A DNA stretch of 64,000 bases from Gluconacetobacter azotocaptans. GTDB lineage: Bacteria > Pseudomonadota > Alphaproteobacteria > Acetobacterales > Acetobacteraceae. Both the position numbers and the translations under genes were made by a program. Within the stretch, counting starts at the first letter, position 1. Every line of letters begins with the position of its first letter. This document shows, piece after piece, positions 53,402 through 62,870 of the stretch. A model generated the notes under the pieces. That model was not told the origin of the DNA and searched no databases. It saw only the letters and a list, made by a program, of their open reading frames with translations. The stretch lies in the NCBI RefSeq assembly GCF_014174355.1, contig NZ_JABEQF010000003.1, positions 342,117-406,116 on the forward strand, written 5' to 3'.

Positions 53402-54861
53402 TGATCGCGCGTCCCGGCTGTTCCGGCGGCGCGGATGCGGCCCAGGGTCCGCGTCGTCGACTGCCCGTCCTCCAGCCGCGCCAGCAGCAGCCGGCCGCCG
53501 GCCGCCTGCACCACGTCGGCGCCCACGACCTGATCGGGGCGGTAATCGGCGCCCTTCACCAACACGTCGGGCAGCAGCAGCCGGATCAGATCCAGCGGCG
53601 TGTCCTCGTCGAAGGCGACGACGGCGTCGACATGGCGGATCGCCGTCATGACCGTCGCCCGGTCGCGCAGCGTATTGACCGGACGCTCGGGACCTTTCAG
53701 CCGGGTCACGCTGGCATCGGTGTTCAGCGCCACGATCAGCCGGTCGCACGCCGCCCGGGCCGCCGCCAGCAGCCCGACATGGCCGGGATGCAGCAGGTCG
53801 AAGCACCCGTTGGTGAAGCCCACCCGCAACCCCTGCGCCTTCCACCGTGCGACCTGCTCCGCCGCCTGCTCGCGCGACAGCAGGACGGGGGCGCCGCCCG
53901 CATGGGCGTGGTCCTGCGCATCCAGTTCGGCCAGCACCTCGGCGATGTCGGCCGTCGCGGTGCCCAGCTTGCCGACCACGACGCCGGCCGCCGCGTTGGC
54001 AACATGCATCGCCTGGGCCAGGGTCATGCCCGAGCCCGCGGCCAGGGCCAGGGTCGCAATGACCGTATCGCCCGCGCCCGACACGTCGAAGACCTCGCGC
54101 GCGCGGGCGGGAACGGTCTGGGCGGCGCCGTCGCGTTCGACCAGGGCCATGCCCTTTTCCGACCGGGTGGCCAGGATGGCGCGGGCGTCGGCCTGCATCA
54201 TGGCGGCGTGGGCGGCCTGTTCGATCTCGGCGTCGCTGTCCACCGGCAGGCCGGTCGCCTGCGCCAGTTCGCGGGCGTTGGGCGTGATGCAGGCGGCCCC
54301 GCGATAGCGCGAGAAATCGCGCGATTTCGGATCGACGAAGACCGGGACCGACCGCGCGCCCGCGCGGGCGATGGCGTGGCGGATCACCGGGTCGGCGCAA
54401 GCGCCCTTGGCGTAGTCCGACAGCACGACGATGGTGGCGGCGTCGATATGGGCGTCGATCGCGGCGATCAGCGCGTGGACCTCGGGCTCCTGCACCGGCA
54501 GGCGGCTTTCCTCGTCGGCGCGGACGACCTGCTGGTTGGCGGCGATGAAGCGGGTCTTGCAGATCGTCGGCCGGGCGTCGGTGTCCACCAGCGCGTCGGT
54601 CAGCCCCGGCCGCGCGCTGAGCAGCGCGCGCAGCGCCGCCCCCGGCGCGTCCCGGCCCACCAGCCCGATCAGGATCGCCCGCCCGCCCAGCGACAGGATG
54701 TTGTTGGCCACGTTGCCGACGCCGCCGGGCATTTCGCGCGTGCGGCCCAGGCGCAGGACGGGAACCGGGGCCTCGGGCGAGATGCGCTCCATCTCGCCAT
54801 AGACGAACCGGTCGAGCATGACGTCACCGATGCACAGCACCGTGATCGACGAGAAATCCAC
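53398..54861 (-). CDS. hldE: Bifunctional heptose 7-phosphate kinase / heptose 1-phosphate adenylyltransferase
   Basis: HldE makes ADP-glycero-manno-heptose precursors for LPS core. The N-terminal ribokinase-type kinase domain (about 1-320) has GDVMLDRFVYGEMERISPEA and the anion hole motif VSGAGDTVIATLAL. The C-terminal nucleotidyltransferase domain (about 345-487) has FTNGCFDLLHPGHVGLL. GTG at 54861 is annotated because it lies just after the gmk stop; TTG at 54903 (501 residues) would overlap gmk. Neither has a clear ribosome-binding site. Confidence 0.93.
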   Translation of the reverse strand: MDFSSITVLCIGDVMLDRFVYGEMERISPEAPVPVLRLGRTREMPGGVGNVANNILSLGGRAILIGLVGRDAPGAALRALLSARPGLTDALVDTDARPTICKTRFIAANQQVVRADEESRLPVQEPEVHALIAAIDAHIDAATIVVLSDYAKGACADPVIRHAIARAGARSVPVFVDPKSRDFSRYRGAACITPNARELAQATGLPVDSDAEIEQAAHAAMMQADARAILATRSEKGMALVERDGAAQTVPARAREVFDVSGAGDTVIATLALAAGSGMTLAQAMHVANAAAGVVVGKLGTATADIAEVLAELDAQDHAHAGGAPVLLSREQAAEQVARWKAQGLRVGFTNGCFDLLHPGHVGLLAAARAACDRLIVALNTDASVTRLKGPERPVNTLRDRATVMTAIRHVDAVVAFDEDTPLDLIRLLLPDVLVKGADYRPDQVVGADVVQAAGGRLLLARLEDGQSTTRTLGRIRAAGTAGTRDQ

Positions 54862-54865
54862 GGTG

Positions 54866-55579
54866 TTACGCGCCCGATCCGGCCGCGTCGAACCCGGCGA
54901 CAAAGCCGGCCAGCCCCGCCTGGCGCCGGGTTTCCAGCCGCGCCGCCACCAGCACGGCGCGGGCCTCGGCGATCGCCTGGTCCAGCTCGGTATTGACGAT
55001 TACATGGTCGAATTCCCGCCAGTGCGAGATCTCGTCGCGGGCGGCCTTCATCCGGCGGGCGATTTCCTCGGCATGGTCGGACGCGCGGTTGCACAGCCGG
55101 CGTTCCAGTTCGGCCAGGGACGGAGGCAGCACGAACAGGCTGACCACGTCGTCGGGCAGGGCATCGCGGATCTGCCGGTGCCCCTGCCAGTCGATGTCGA
55201 ACACCATGTCGCGTCCCGCGGCCAGCGCGGCCTCGACCGGGGCGCGGGGCGTGCCGTAGCCCCGGCCGAACACCGTCGCCCATTCCAGCATCTCGCCTTC
55301 CTCGGCCATGCGCTGGAACTGGTCCATGGTGCGGAAATGATAATGGACGCCCTCGGTCTCGCCGGGGCGGGGCTGGCGGGTAGTGACCGACACCGAATGC
55401 AGCAGCCGGTGGTCGGCGGCGCGCAGCGCATTGGCGATGGTCGATTTCCCGGCGCCCGACGGGGCGGAAATCACCAGGCAGACCCCCCGGCGCGCGATCG
55501 GTTGCCCCAGCGGCGTCCGGGCGGGCGTCTGGCGCGCGGGGTGGGCCTGGCGTTCGCTGGTGGGCGTCATCGGCGGCAC
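54866..55579 (-). CDS. gmk: Guanylate kinase
   Basis: Gmk phosphorylates GMP to GDP. The up to 237-residue product has the P-loop VISAPSGAGKSTIANAL near residue 36 and the GMP-binding VTTRQPRPGETEGVHYHF near 65. The 30-residue N-terminal stretch before the core may be shorter in reality, with another start before IARRGVCLVISA. It precedes hldE at the same strand with a 4-base gap under the annotated hldE start. Confidence 0.94.
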   Translation of the reverse strand: MPPMTPTSERQAHPARQTPARTPLGQPIARRGVCLVISAPSGAGKSTIANALRAADHRLLHSVSVTTRQPRPGETEGVHYHFRTMDQFQRMAEEGEMLEWATVFGRGYGTPRAPVEAALAAGRDMVFDIDWQGHRQIRDALPDDVVSLFVLPPSLAELERRLCNRASDHAEEIARRMKAARDEISHWREFDHVIVNTELDQAIAEARAVLVAARLETRRQAGLAGFVAGFDAAGSGA

Positions 55580-55655
55580 ATTCCTCAGATCCTCAATCGG
55601 CCCGCGGCGGCGCGGGTTTGCGGTCTTTTATCAGGCGGTCTCTAATCTGGCGAAC

Positions 55656-56489
55656 ATGAAACAGGATACGATTCTCGTCACGGGGGCATCGTCCGGCATC
55701 GGTCGGTCCATCGCCCTGGCCCTGGCGCGCCCGGGCGCGCTGCTGCATCTGGGGGGGCGCGATCCGGCGCGGTTGCGCGATGTGGCCGCGCGTTGCACCG
55801 GGCGCGGGGCAACGGTGCGCATCCGCCGCCAGGACGTGCGCGACCGCGCGGGCATGGAGGAATGGATCGGCGGGGCCGGCGCGCTGGACCTGGTGTTCGC
55901 CTGCGCCGGAATCACGGCCTCGACCGCGCGTCCCGCCGGCCGCGACGCCCCGTGCGAGCCGGACGGCCAGGTCCGCCGCATGATGGACACCAATCTGAGC
56001 GGGGTGATCAACACCGTCCTGCCGGCGCTGGCGGTGCAGGCGGGGCAGGCGCGCGATGCGCGCGGGGTGCGGGGACGGATCTGCGCTATCGCCTCGGTCG
56101 CGGCCTATGTCGCCTTTCCCGGCACGCCGTCCTATTGCGCGTCCAAGGCGGCGGTGGACCGCTTCATGGTGGCGACCGGCGGCAACATGGCCCGCGACGG
56201 CATCCTGATGTCCAGCGTGTGCTGCGGCTTCGTCCGGTCCCCGATGACCGCGGCCAACTGCTTTCCCATGCCCGGCCTGACCGAAATGGACGATGCCGTG
56301 GCCGCCATCCTGCGCGGGGTGGCGGCCGGGCGGCGGCGCCTCGCCTTTCCGTGGTGGCTGGCGGCGGGGTCGCGGATGATGGATCTGCTGCCGCCGCGCG
56401 TGGCGGATGCGTTCTATTTCCGCCAGCCCGCCGGACGGGCGGGCTCGATGCCCGAGACGGGGGGCGGCATCGCCGCCGACTTGCCATAA
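55656..56489 (+). CDS. SDR family NAD(P)-dependent oxidoreductase
   Basis: The 277-residue short-chain dehydrogenase has the cofactor motif LVTGASSGIGRSIALAL at the N-terminus, a CAGI motif (NNAG-like) near 87, and the catalytic YCASK near residue 160 with Ser upstream in IASVAAYVAF. The substrate is not evident. It diverges from gmk across about 75 bases and is followed by an NCS1-type permease. Confidence 0.88.
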   Translation: MKQDTILVTGASSGIGRSIALALARPGALLHLGGRDPARLRDVAARCTGRGATVRIRRQDVRDRAGMEEWIGGAGALDLVFACAGITASTARPAGRDAPCEPDGQVRRMMDTNLSGVINTVLPALAVQAGQARDARGVRGRICAIASVAAYVAFPGTPSYCASKAAVDRFMVATGGNMARDGILMSSVCCGFVRSPMTAANCFPMPGLTEMDDAVAAILRGVAAGRRRLAFPWWLAAGSRMMDLLPPRVADAFYFRQPAGRAGSMPETGGGIAADLP

Positions 56490-56547
56490 GGATCTATTCA
56501 CGCAACGATTGCACCGCCATTCCCCCGCGCGATCGGAACCTGTGACG

Positions 56548-57891
56548 ATGCCTTTTCCGCGCCCGCCCCTGATGGAGGAACTCGGCGTCGCGGCGGTGTC
56601 CCGCCCGGTGCCGGCCGCGCGCAAGACCATGCCCGTCGATCGCGTGTTCTGGAGCCATTTTTCCCCCAATCTCGGCCCCGGCGGGTGGGTGACGGGCGTG
56701 CTGCTGGTGTCGCTGGGGCTGGATTTCCGCGCGGGCCTGGTGGCGATCCTGATCGGGAACGTGGTCGGCGCGCTGCCGGTGGCGCTGGCGGCGTCGATCG
56801 GCCCCGCGACCGGCCTGACGCAGATGGAGGCCTCGCGCCGCGCCCTGGGCCGGATCGGCATCCGCCCGCCGGCCTTCCTCAACTGGGTGTACTGCGTCGG
56901 CTGGGACGCGGTGAACAATGTGCCGGCGGCGGCGGCGCTGATCGCGTTCCTGTCCATCATCGCGGGGGTCGGCCTGCCGTTCTGGGTGGCGCTGGGCATC
57001 CTGGCGTCGGTGCAGATGGTGGCCAGCATCTATGGCCACGACATGGTGCAGGCGCTGCAGAAATATCTGGGCGGCGTCCTGCTGCTGGCGTTCACGGTGA
57101 TCGGGGTGGAATGCGTCTCGCGCGGGATCGCGGTGCCGCGGGCCGCCCATTCGCCGGGGCTGGCGACGTTTCTGCTGGCGGTGGCGATCCTGGCCAGTTT
57201 CAACCTGTCGTGGGCGTCCTATTCGTCGGACTACACGCGCTATCTGCCCGCCGACAGCGATCCGCGCCGGGTGGTCGGGCTGGCGCTGGCGGGGCTGCTG
57301 GGGTCGGCCGTGCCGTTCCAGATCCTGGGCCTGCTGACGGCGGCCAGCATTGCCGAACCGTCGCCCACGGCGGTGATCGCCAGCCTGCAGCACGCCGCCG
57401 GCCCGCTGGGGCCGGTGGTGCTGGCGGCGATCGCGCTGTCGTCGGTCACCGGCAATTCGTTCAACGACAATACGGCCAGCTACAGCCTGATTTCCGCCGG
57501 CATCCATGTGCCGCGCGTGCTGGCCGCCATCATCACGGCGACGCTGGGCTATGTGCTGGCGGTCGCGGGGGCGGGGCGCTATGCCGCGCTTTATACCGAC
57601 TATCTGGTGGTGACGATGTACTGGATCGCGCCGTGGATCGGCATCGTGCTGGCGGACTGGTACCTGGGCGACAGGACCCCCCGGCCGGTGCCGCCGGGCT
57701 GGACGCGCGGGGCGACGATCTTCGTCGTTACCTCGGTGGCGACGATCCTGCTGTTCTCGACCAGCCAGCTTTATACCGGTCCGGTCGCGCAATGGCTGGG
57801 CGGGGCGGACATCGGCTATTATGTGGGCTTCTTCGGAGCGGCCCTGTGGTATGGCGCCGGGCGGGCAAGCACGTCGCCGCCCCATGAATAA
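56548..57891 (+). CDS. NCS1-family cytosine/purine permease
   Basis: The 447-residue membrane protein has about twelve helices and the nucleobase:cation symporter-1 pattern: VDRVFWSHFSPNLGPGGWVT near residue 31, ASIGPATGLTQMEASRRALG near 82, and NLSWASYSSDYTRYLPADSD near 214. It imports a nucleobase or similar heterocycle; the exact substrate is unknown. ATG 56548 is annotated; GTG 56542 also possible. The SDR gene precedes it with a short gap. Confidence 0.88.
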   Translation: MPFPRPPLMEELGVAAVSRPVPAARKTMPVDRVFWSHFSPNLGPGGWVTGVLLVSLGLDFRAGLVAILIGNVVGALPVALAASIGPATGLTQMEASRRALGRIGIRPPAFLNWVYCVGWDAVNNVPAAAALIAFLSIIAGVGLPFWVALGILASVQMVASIYGHDMVQALQKYLGGVLLLAFTVIGVECVSRGIAVPRAAHSPGLATFLLAVAILASFNLSWASYSSDYTRYLPADSDPRRVVGLALAGLLGSAVPFQILGLLTAASIAEPSPTAVIASLQHAAGPLGPVVLAAIALSSVTGNSFNDNTASYSLISAGIHVPRVLAAIITATLGYVLAVAGAGRYAALYTDYLVVTMYWIAPWIGIVLADWYLGDRTPRPVPPGWTRGATIFVVTSVATILLFSTSQLYTGPVAQWLGGADIGYYVGFFGAALWYGAGRASTSPPHE

Positions 57892-57921
57892 GGATCGTGA
57901 CCCGCCGATGACCCGCGCCGC

Positions 57922-60900
57922 ATGAATCCCTGCCGTCCCTTCATCCTGCGGCCGGTGGCCACGACCCTGATTTCGCTGGCGCTTGTGATGGCGGGGATGT
58001 TCGCCTATCGCGTGCTGCCAGTGGGCGACCTGCCCAACATCTCGGTGCCGATCATCTATGTCGTCGCGACCCAGCCGGGGTCGTCGCCGCAGCAGATGGC
58101 CAGTTCGGTGACGACGCCGCTGGAGCGGCGCCTGGGCCAGATCGCCGGCATCAGCGAGATCGAATCCGATTCCACCGACAGTACCTCGTTCATCCTGCTG
58201 ACCTTCGACGACAGCCGGAACATCGACGGGGCGGCCAACGACGTGCAGGCGGCGCTGCGGGCGGCGACGCGGGACATGCCGACCACCCTGCGGATGGTGC
58301 CGCAATACTGGAAGGCCAACCCTGCCGACAGCCCGATCATGGTGATGGCGCTGACGTCGGACACACGGCCGGTGGCCGAACTGCATGACGTCATGACCAC
58401 GCGCCTCCAGCCGATGCTGGCGCAGATCAAGGGCGTCGGCTGGATCGAGATGGTCGGCAGTTCGCCCCCCGCCGTGCGGGTCGAGATGAATCCCTTCCCC
58501 CTGTTCAAGTACGGCCTGGGGTTCGAGGACGTCCGCTCGGCCCTGGCCTCGGCCAACGCCAACACGCCCAAGGGCTTCGTCGATGTCGGACAGCAGCGCT
58601 ACAGCCTGTCGACCAACGACCAGGCCCGGCAGGCGGCCCAGTATCGCGACCTGGTGGTGGGCTATCGCGACGGCCGGCCGGTCCGGCTGGCCGACGTGGC
58701 CACCGTGGCCGACGGGGTCGAGAACGAACGCCAGACGGGCTATTTCAACGGCCATCGCGCAGTCATGGCCGTGGTCCGCTCGCAGCCCGGCGCCAACGTC
58801 ATCCGCGTGATGGACCAGATCCGCGAGCGGATGCCGGCGATGATGGGCGCGCTGCCCGCCGGCATGACCCTGACGCCGGCGATGGACCGGTCGATCACCA
58901 TCCGCGCCTCGCTGGCGGACACGCAGCTGACGCTTCTGGTCTCGGTCCTGCTGGTGGTGGGGGTGGTGCTGGTGTTCCTGCGCGCGCCGCGCTCGACGCT
59001 GATTCCAGCGGTAACGGTGCCCATTTCGCTGGCCGGGACGCTGGCGGCGATGTACCTGCTGGGGTTCTCGCTGGACACGCTGTCGCTGATGGCGCTGACC
59101 ATCGCCACCGGCTTCGTGGTCGACGACGCGATCGTGGTGGTGGAAAACATCGCCCGCCACATGGAGGCGGGGATGGGGCGGCTGGAGGCCGCGCTGCTGG
59201 GTTCGCGCGAGATCGCGTTCACCGTGCTGTCGATCACGATCTCGCTGGTCGCGGTGTTCCTGCCGCTGCTGCTGATGCCCGGCACGGCGGGCAAGGTGTT
59301 CTACGAATTCGCGATGACCCTGGCGGTGACGGTGGTGGTGTCGCTGTTCCTGTCGGTCAGCCTGACGCCGATGATGTGCAGCCTGCTGCTGGATGTCAGC
59401 CACAATGCGCCGTTGCCCCCCGGCGCGTCGCGGGTGCGCCGTGTGCTGCGCCGCCTCTCGGACGGGATCGAGGCGATGTTCGAGGCGGTGCTGCATCTTT
59501 ATGTGCGTTCGCTGGACCGGGCGCTGCGGCATCGCTGGTGGGTGCTGTCCACGCTGCCGCTCAGCCTGGTGGCGACCGTGGGCATCATCGTCCTGATGCC
59601 CAAGAACATCATCCCCAAGCAGGACGTGGCCCTGATCGTTGGCTATTTCCGGGGGGACGAGGCCGGGTCCTTCCAGACCATGGACCGCAAGATCCGCGCG
59701 GTGGGCGACGCCATAATGGCCGACCCGGACACCGAATCGGTGGCCGCCTTCTCGGGCGATACGCGGGTCGAGGGCCAGGCTTTCGCCCAGATGATCGGCA
59801 AGCGCGACCGCGCCGACGGCCCGGACGAGATGATCGCGCGCATCCGCAAGCGCCTGACGGGCCTGACGGGCTTGCGGCTGTCGCTGTTTTCGGCGGGCGA
59901 TGTCAACGGCGGCGGCGGCCGGCAGCAGCAGGGCGCCTATCGCTATGTCCTGCGCAGCGACGATGCCGAGGATATCTATACCTGGGTGCCCCGGCTGACC
60001 CAGGCCCTGCAGGGCAGCAAGGTGATGACCGACATCACCACCAACCTGAGCGACCGCGCCTCGGCCGTGCATGTCGAGATCGCACGCGACACCGCCGCGC
60101 GCTACCTGGTGACGCCGCAGCTGATCGGCAACGCGCTGTACGACGCGTACGGCCAGCGCAGCGCGTCGAGCATTTCGACGCCGCTTGCGACCTATCATGT
60201 GGTCATGGAGGTCGCGCCGTCCTATCGCGACACGCCGGACGTGATGCAGGCCTTCCGGGTGTCGACCGCCGGCGGGACGGCGGGCGGCGGCACGGTGTCC
60301 AATACGGTGCGGGTGCGCGTCGATAACGGACAGGCGGCATCGCGGGCCACGACGTTGAGCCAGCAGTCGTTCCGCAACGCCGTGGCCAACCGGCTGGCCG
60401 GCGGCGCCGGGGCGTCCAGCGGTTCGGCCGTGTCCTCCAGTGTCGAGACGATGGTGCCGCTGCCGGTGGTGGCCCGGATGGACATGCGGCCGACCTCGAT
60501 CTCGGTCGGCCATCGCGGCGGGTTCGTGTCCGGCGCCATCTCGTTCAACCTGGCCAAGGACAGGACGCTGAGCGACGCCACGGCCGAGATCGAGGCGACC
60601 ATGGTGCGCATGCGCATCCCCAGCACCATCCAGGGCGGGTTTACCGGCCAGGCGGCGGAGTTCCAGACCGCGCTGATCAACGAACTGCTGGTGTTCCTGG
60701 CGGCGCTGGCGACGATGTACGTGACGCTGGGCATCCTGTACGAAAGCTACATCCATCCCCTGACCATCCTGTCGACCCTGCCGTCGGCGACGGTGGGCGC
60801 GGTGCTGGCCCTGTGGCTCAGCGGGCAGGAATTCTCGCTGATCGCGATGATCGGAATGATTTTGCTGGTCGGCATCGTGAAGAAGAACGCGATTTTGATG

Positions 60901-61248
60901 GTGGATTTCGCCCTGCATGCCGAACGCGACGGCGCCATGTCGCCCGAGGCCGCGATCCGCGAGGCCTGCGCCAAGCGCTTCCGGCCGATCCTGATGACGA
61001 CGCTGGCCGCCGCCTTCGGCGCGGTGCCGCTGATCGTCAGCGCCGGCTACGGGATCGAACTGCGCCGGCCGCTGGGCATCGCCGTGGTCGGCGGCCTGGC
61101 GATGAGCCAGCTTCTGACGCTCTATACCACGCCGGTGGTCTATCTGCTGCTGGAACGCGTCCGCGCGTGGGTCGTGCGCAAGCTGTCGCGACGCTGGCGC
61201 AGGCATATCCTGCCGCCGCCCGACGCGCTGGATCACCACACGGTCTGA
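57922..61248 (+). CDS. RND efflux transporter (HAE1-type, AcrB/MdtB-like)
   Basis: The 1108-residue inner-membrane pump starts with FILRPVATTLISLALVMAGM and the conserved LPVGDLPNISVPIIYV. Two periplasmic domains separate blocks of membrane helices. The second block contains the proton-relay motif ATGFVVDDAIVVVENIARHM near residue 394 with the paired Asp residues. It is a tripartite efflux pump component, but no membrane fusion protein or outer-membrane factor is adjacent, so it must work with partners encoded elsewhere. A MITE-like element begins at its stop codon. Confidence 0.93.
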   Translation: MNPCRPFILRPVATTLISLALVMAGMFAYRVLPVGDLPNISVPIIYVVATQPGSSPQQMASSVTTPLERRLGQIAGISEIESDSTDSTSFILLTFDDSRNIDGAANDVQAALRAATRDMPTTLRMVPQYWKANPADSPIMVMALTSDTRPVAELHDVMTTRLQPMLAQIKGVGWIEMVGSSPPAVRVEMNPFPLFKYGLGFEDVRSALASANANTPKGFVDVGQQRYSLSTNDQARQAAQYRDLVVGYRDGRPVRLADVATVADGVENERQTGYFNGHRAVMAVVRSQPGANVIRVMDQIRERMPAMMGALPAGMTLTPAMDRSITIRASLADTQLTLLVSVLLVVGVVLVFLRAPRSTLIPAVTVPISLAGTLAAMYLLGFSLDTLSLMALTIATGFVVDDAIVVVENIARHMEAGMGRLEAALLGSREIAFTVLSITISLVAVFLPLLLMPGTAGKVFYEFAMTLAVTVVVSLFLSVSLTPMMCSLLLDVSHNAPLPPGASRVRRVLRRLSDGIEAMFEAVLHLYVRSLDRALRHRWWVLSTLPLSLVATVGIIVLMPKNIIPKQDVALIVGYFRGDEAGSFQTMDRKIRAVGDAIMADPDTESVAAFSGDTRVEGQAFAQMIGKRDRADGPDEMIARIRKRLTGLTGLRLSLFSAGDVNGGGGRQQQGAYRYVLRSDDAEDIYTWVPRLTQALQGSKVMTDITTNLSDRASAVHVEIARDTAARYLVTPQLIGNALYDAYGQRSASSISTPLATYHVVMEVAPSYRDTPDVMQAFRVSTAGGTAGGGTVSNTVRVRVDNGQAASRATTLSQQSFRNAVANRLAGGAGASSGSAVSSSVETMVPLPVVARMDMRPTSISVGHRGGFVSGAISFNLAKDRTLSDATAEIEATMVRMRIPSTIQGGFTGQAAEFQTALINELLVFLAALATMYVTLGILYESYIHPLTILSTLPSATVGAVLALWLSGQEFSLIAMIGMILLVGIVKKNAILMVDFALHAERDGAMSPEAAIREACAKRFRPILMTTLAAAFGAVPLIVSAGYGIELRRPLGIAVVGGLAMSQLLTLYTTPVVYLLLERVRAWVVRKLSRRWRRHILPPPDALDHHTV

Positions 61249-61411
61249 GAGCCTGTTTGAAAATGCGCGCTGGCGGCGATCCGACGCGCGTTTTCTGCGC
61301 TCCGATGCTCACGGCCCATAAGGCCGCTCCGCTTCGGGGCTCGAAAACACACGCCGGGCGTTTCACTGCGTTCCGCTCTCGCTCGCCAGCCCACATTTTC
61401 AAACAGGCTCT
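61248..61411. mobile_element. MITE-like element with 18-bp terminal inverted repeats
   Basis: AGAGCCTGTTTGAAAATG (61248-61265) and its exact reverse complement at 61394-61411 bound a 164-base segment. The interior has no ORF of note and includes GGCGATCCGACGCGCGTTTT. This layout is that of a miniature inverted-repeat element, likely mobilised by a transposase encoded elsewhere. A target-site duplication could not be recognised. The left end falls exactly on the stop codon of the RND gene. A partial relative is at 43170-43214. Confidence 0.75.
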
Positions 61412-61416
61412 GACGG

Positions 61417-62604
61417 TTACGGTGCGGTGATCGCGACGGGTTCGGGCTGTAGGGGCAGGTAGGATACGCTCTGGTCGCGCCCGCGCCGCTTGGCCTCGTA
61501 CAGGGCCTGGTCCACCGCCCCCAGCAGGGCCGCGCCGTCCGTCATCCCGGCACCCGGCTCCAGCACCGCCACGCCCAGGCTGATCGTGACCACGCCGTCG
61601 TCGCGCCCGGCGTGGCGCCCGGCGTGGCACAGGCCCAGGCCACGCACCGCCAGGCGCAGCCGTTCGGCGATGCGCTCGGCCTCGGCGGCGGAGGTGTCGG
61701 GCAGCAGCACCACGAACTCCTCGCCGCCATAGCGCATGACAAGGTCGGTGCGCCGTACCAGGCCGCCCTGCAGCGCGTCGGCGACGGCACGCAGGCAGTT
61801 GTCGCCGGCCGGGTGGCCATAGTGGTCGTTGTAGGCCTTGAAGGAATCGACATCGATCATGATGACGGCCAGGGGCCGGCCGCTTCGGCCGGCCTGCGGC
61901 ACCGCCTGTTCCAGGCACTCGTTCAGGCGGCGCCGGTTGCCCAGGCCGGTCAGGGCGTCCAGCCCGGCCATCCGGCGGTGGTACTGTTCGGTCTGTTCCT
62001 TTACCAGCGCCACCATGCCGGCGCTGAGCAGCATCATCAGGACCAGCGACGACAGGCCGACGAAGATCAGGCCGGCATGCGCCACCTCGGCGGCCCGATC
62101 GCCGCCGGACAGCCAGGCGGTGATCAGCGTGCGGCCGAAACAGCACAGGCTCTCGATGCCCAGGATGCCCGCCACCCACCATCCGGCGACCAGTCCCTCC
62201 CTTTCGCCGCGCAGCAGTTCCATCGGGGCGACGATGAAGAGCGACCCGGCCAGCAGGTTGGTGACGACCACCCGCAGGTCGGGGTGATCGGGAAAATCGA
62301 GGGCGAGGTACAGCGCCAGCCAGGCCACTCCGGGCGCCAGGACCACCCATGGCGGGACCCGTCGCCCGCGCGTCCTCCGGCAGGCGACACAGATGATGCC
62401 GATCGCCTCCATCACCCCGACATTGGAGAGGACGATCCCCGGCAGGGGCGGCAGAAGCGTGCGGACGGCGAAGGACACCGCCACCAGCAGGGCGGACGCC
62501 GTCATCCACAGCATCGCCACCTGCCGGCGATCCTGCAGCCACGCGCCGATATAGTTGCTGCTGGTCAGCAGGATCACCAGGATGATGGTCAGGGGCAGGA
62601 TCAT
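61417..62604 (-). CDS. Diguanylate cyclase with membrane-spanning N-terminus
   Basis: The 395-residue protein has about six hydrophobic segments (residues 1-200), then a GGDEF domain. The active-site motif RYGGEEFVVLLP is intact, with a product-inhibition I-site RRTD five residues before it, so the enzyme should make cyclic di-GMP and be feedback-inhibited. The substrate-binding LDALTGLGNRRRL precedes this. ATG 62604 is annotated; ATG 62703 (428 residues) adds a basic N-terminus; neither has a clear ribosome-binding site. The signal sensed by the membrane part is unknown. Confidence 0.88.
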   Translation of the reverse strand: MILPLTIILVILLTSSNYIGAWLQDRRQVAMLWMTASALLVAVSFAVRTLLPPLPGIVLSNVGVMEAIGIICVACRRTRGRRVPPWVVLAPGVAWLALYLALDFPDHPDLRVVVTNLLAGSLFIVAPMELLRGEREGLVAGWWVAGILGIESLCCFGRTLITAWLSGGDRAAEVAHAGLIFVGLSSLVLMMLLSAGMVALVKEQTEQYHRRMAGLDALTGLGNRRRLNECLEQAVPQAGRSGRPLAVIMIDVDSFKAYNDHYGHPAGDNCLRAVADALQGGLVRRTDLVMRYGGEEFVVLLPDTSAAEAERIAERLRLAVRGLGLCHAGRHAGRDDGVVTISLGVAVLEPGAGMTDGAALLGAVDQALYEAKRRGRDQSVSYLPLQPEPVAITAP

Positions 62605-62870
62605 CGGGGGGCGTGGGTCCACGATCCGGGTGGCGGTATCCAGTCGGCCGGCATGCGATTGACCTTCACGTCGCCGATCCGTCTTCCGTCGATACGCCTT
62701 CATGATCGATCGCGTGGCGTAAGGAAAGGATGAAATCGCTGGGCGGCCGCGCGGGGCCGCCTGCACGGCACATGCCCCGGATTGCGGCCGGGCCGGCTTT
62801 TCGAGAATCGCGACCTCGCGCCGACTACCGACCTGCGCGGGGTGGCGAGCGGCGTCTTGCAGGCCCGACG

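Noticed and set aside
56494..61239. A 1581-codon open frame on the minus strand opposite the permease and RND genes
   Set aside because: It is the antisense of real genes in a very GC-rich sequence. Its product is an Arg/Gln/His-rich low-complexity string with no domain, while the plus strand encodes clear transporters.
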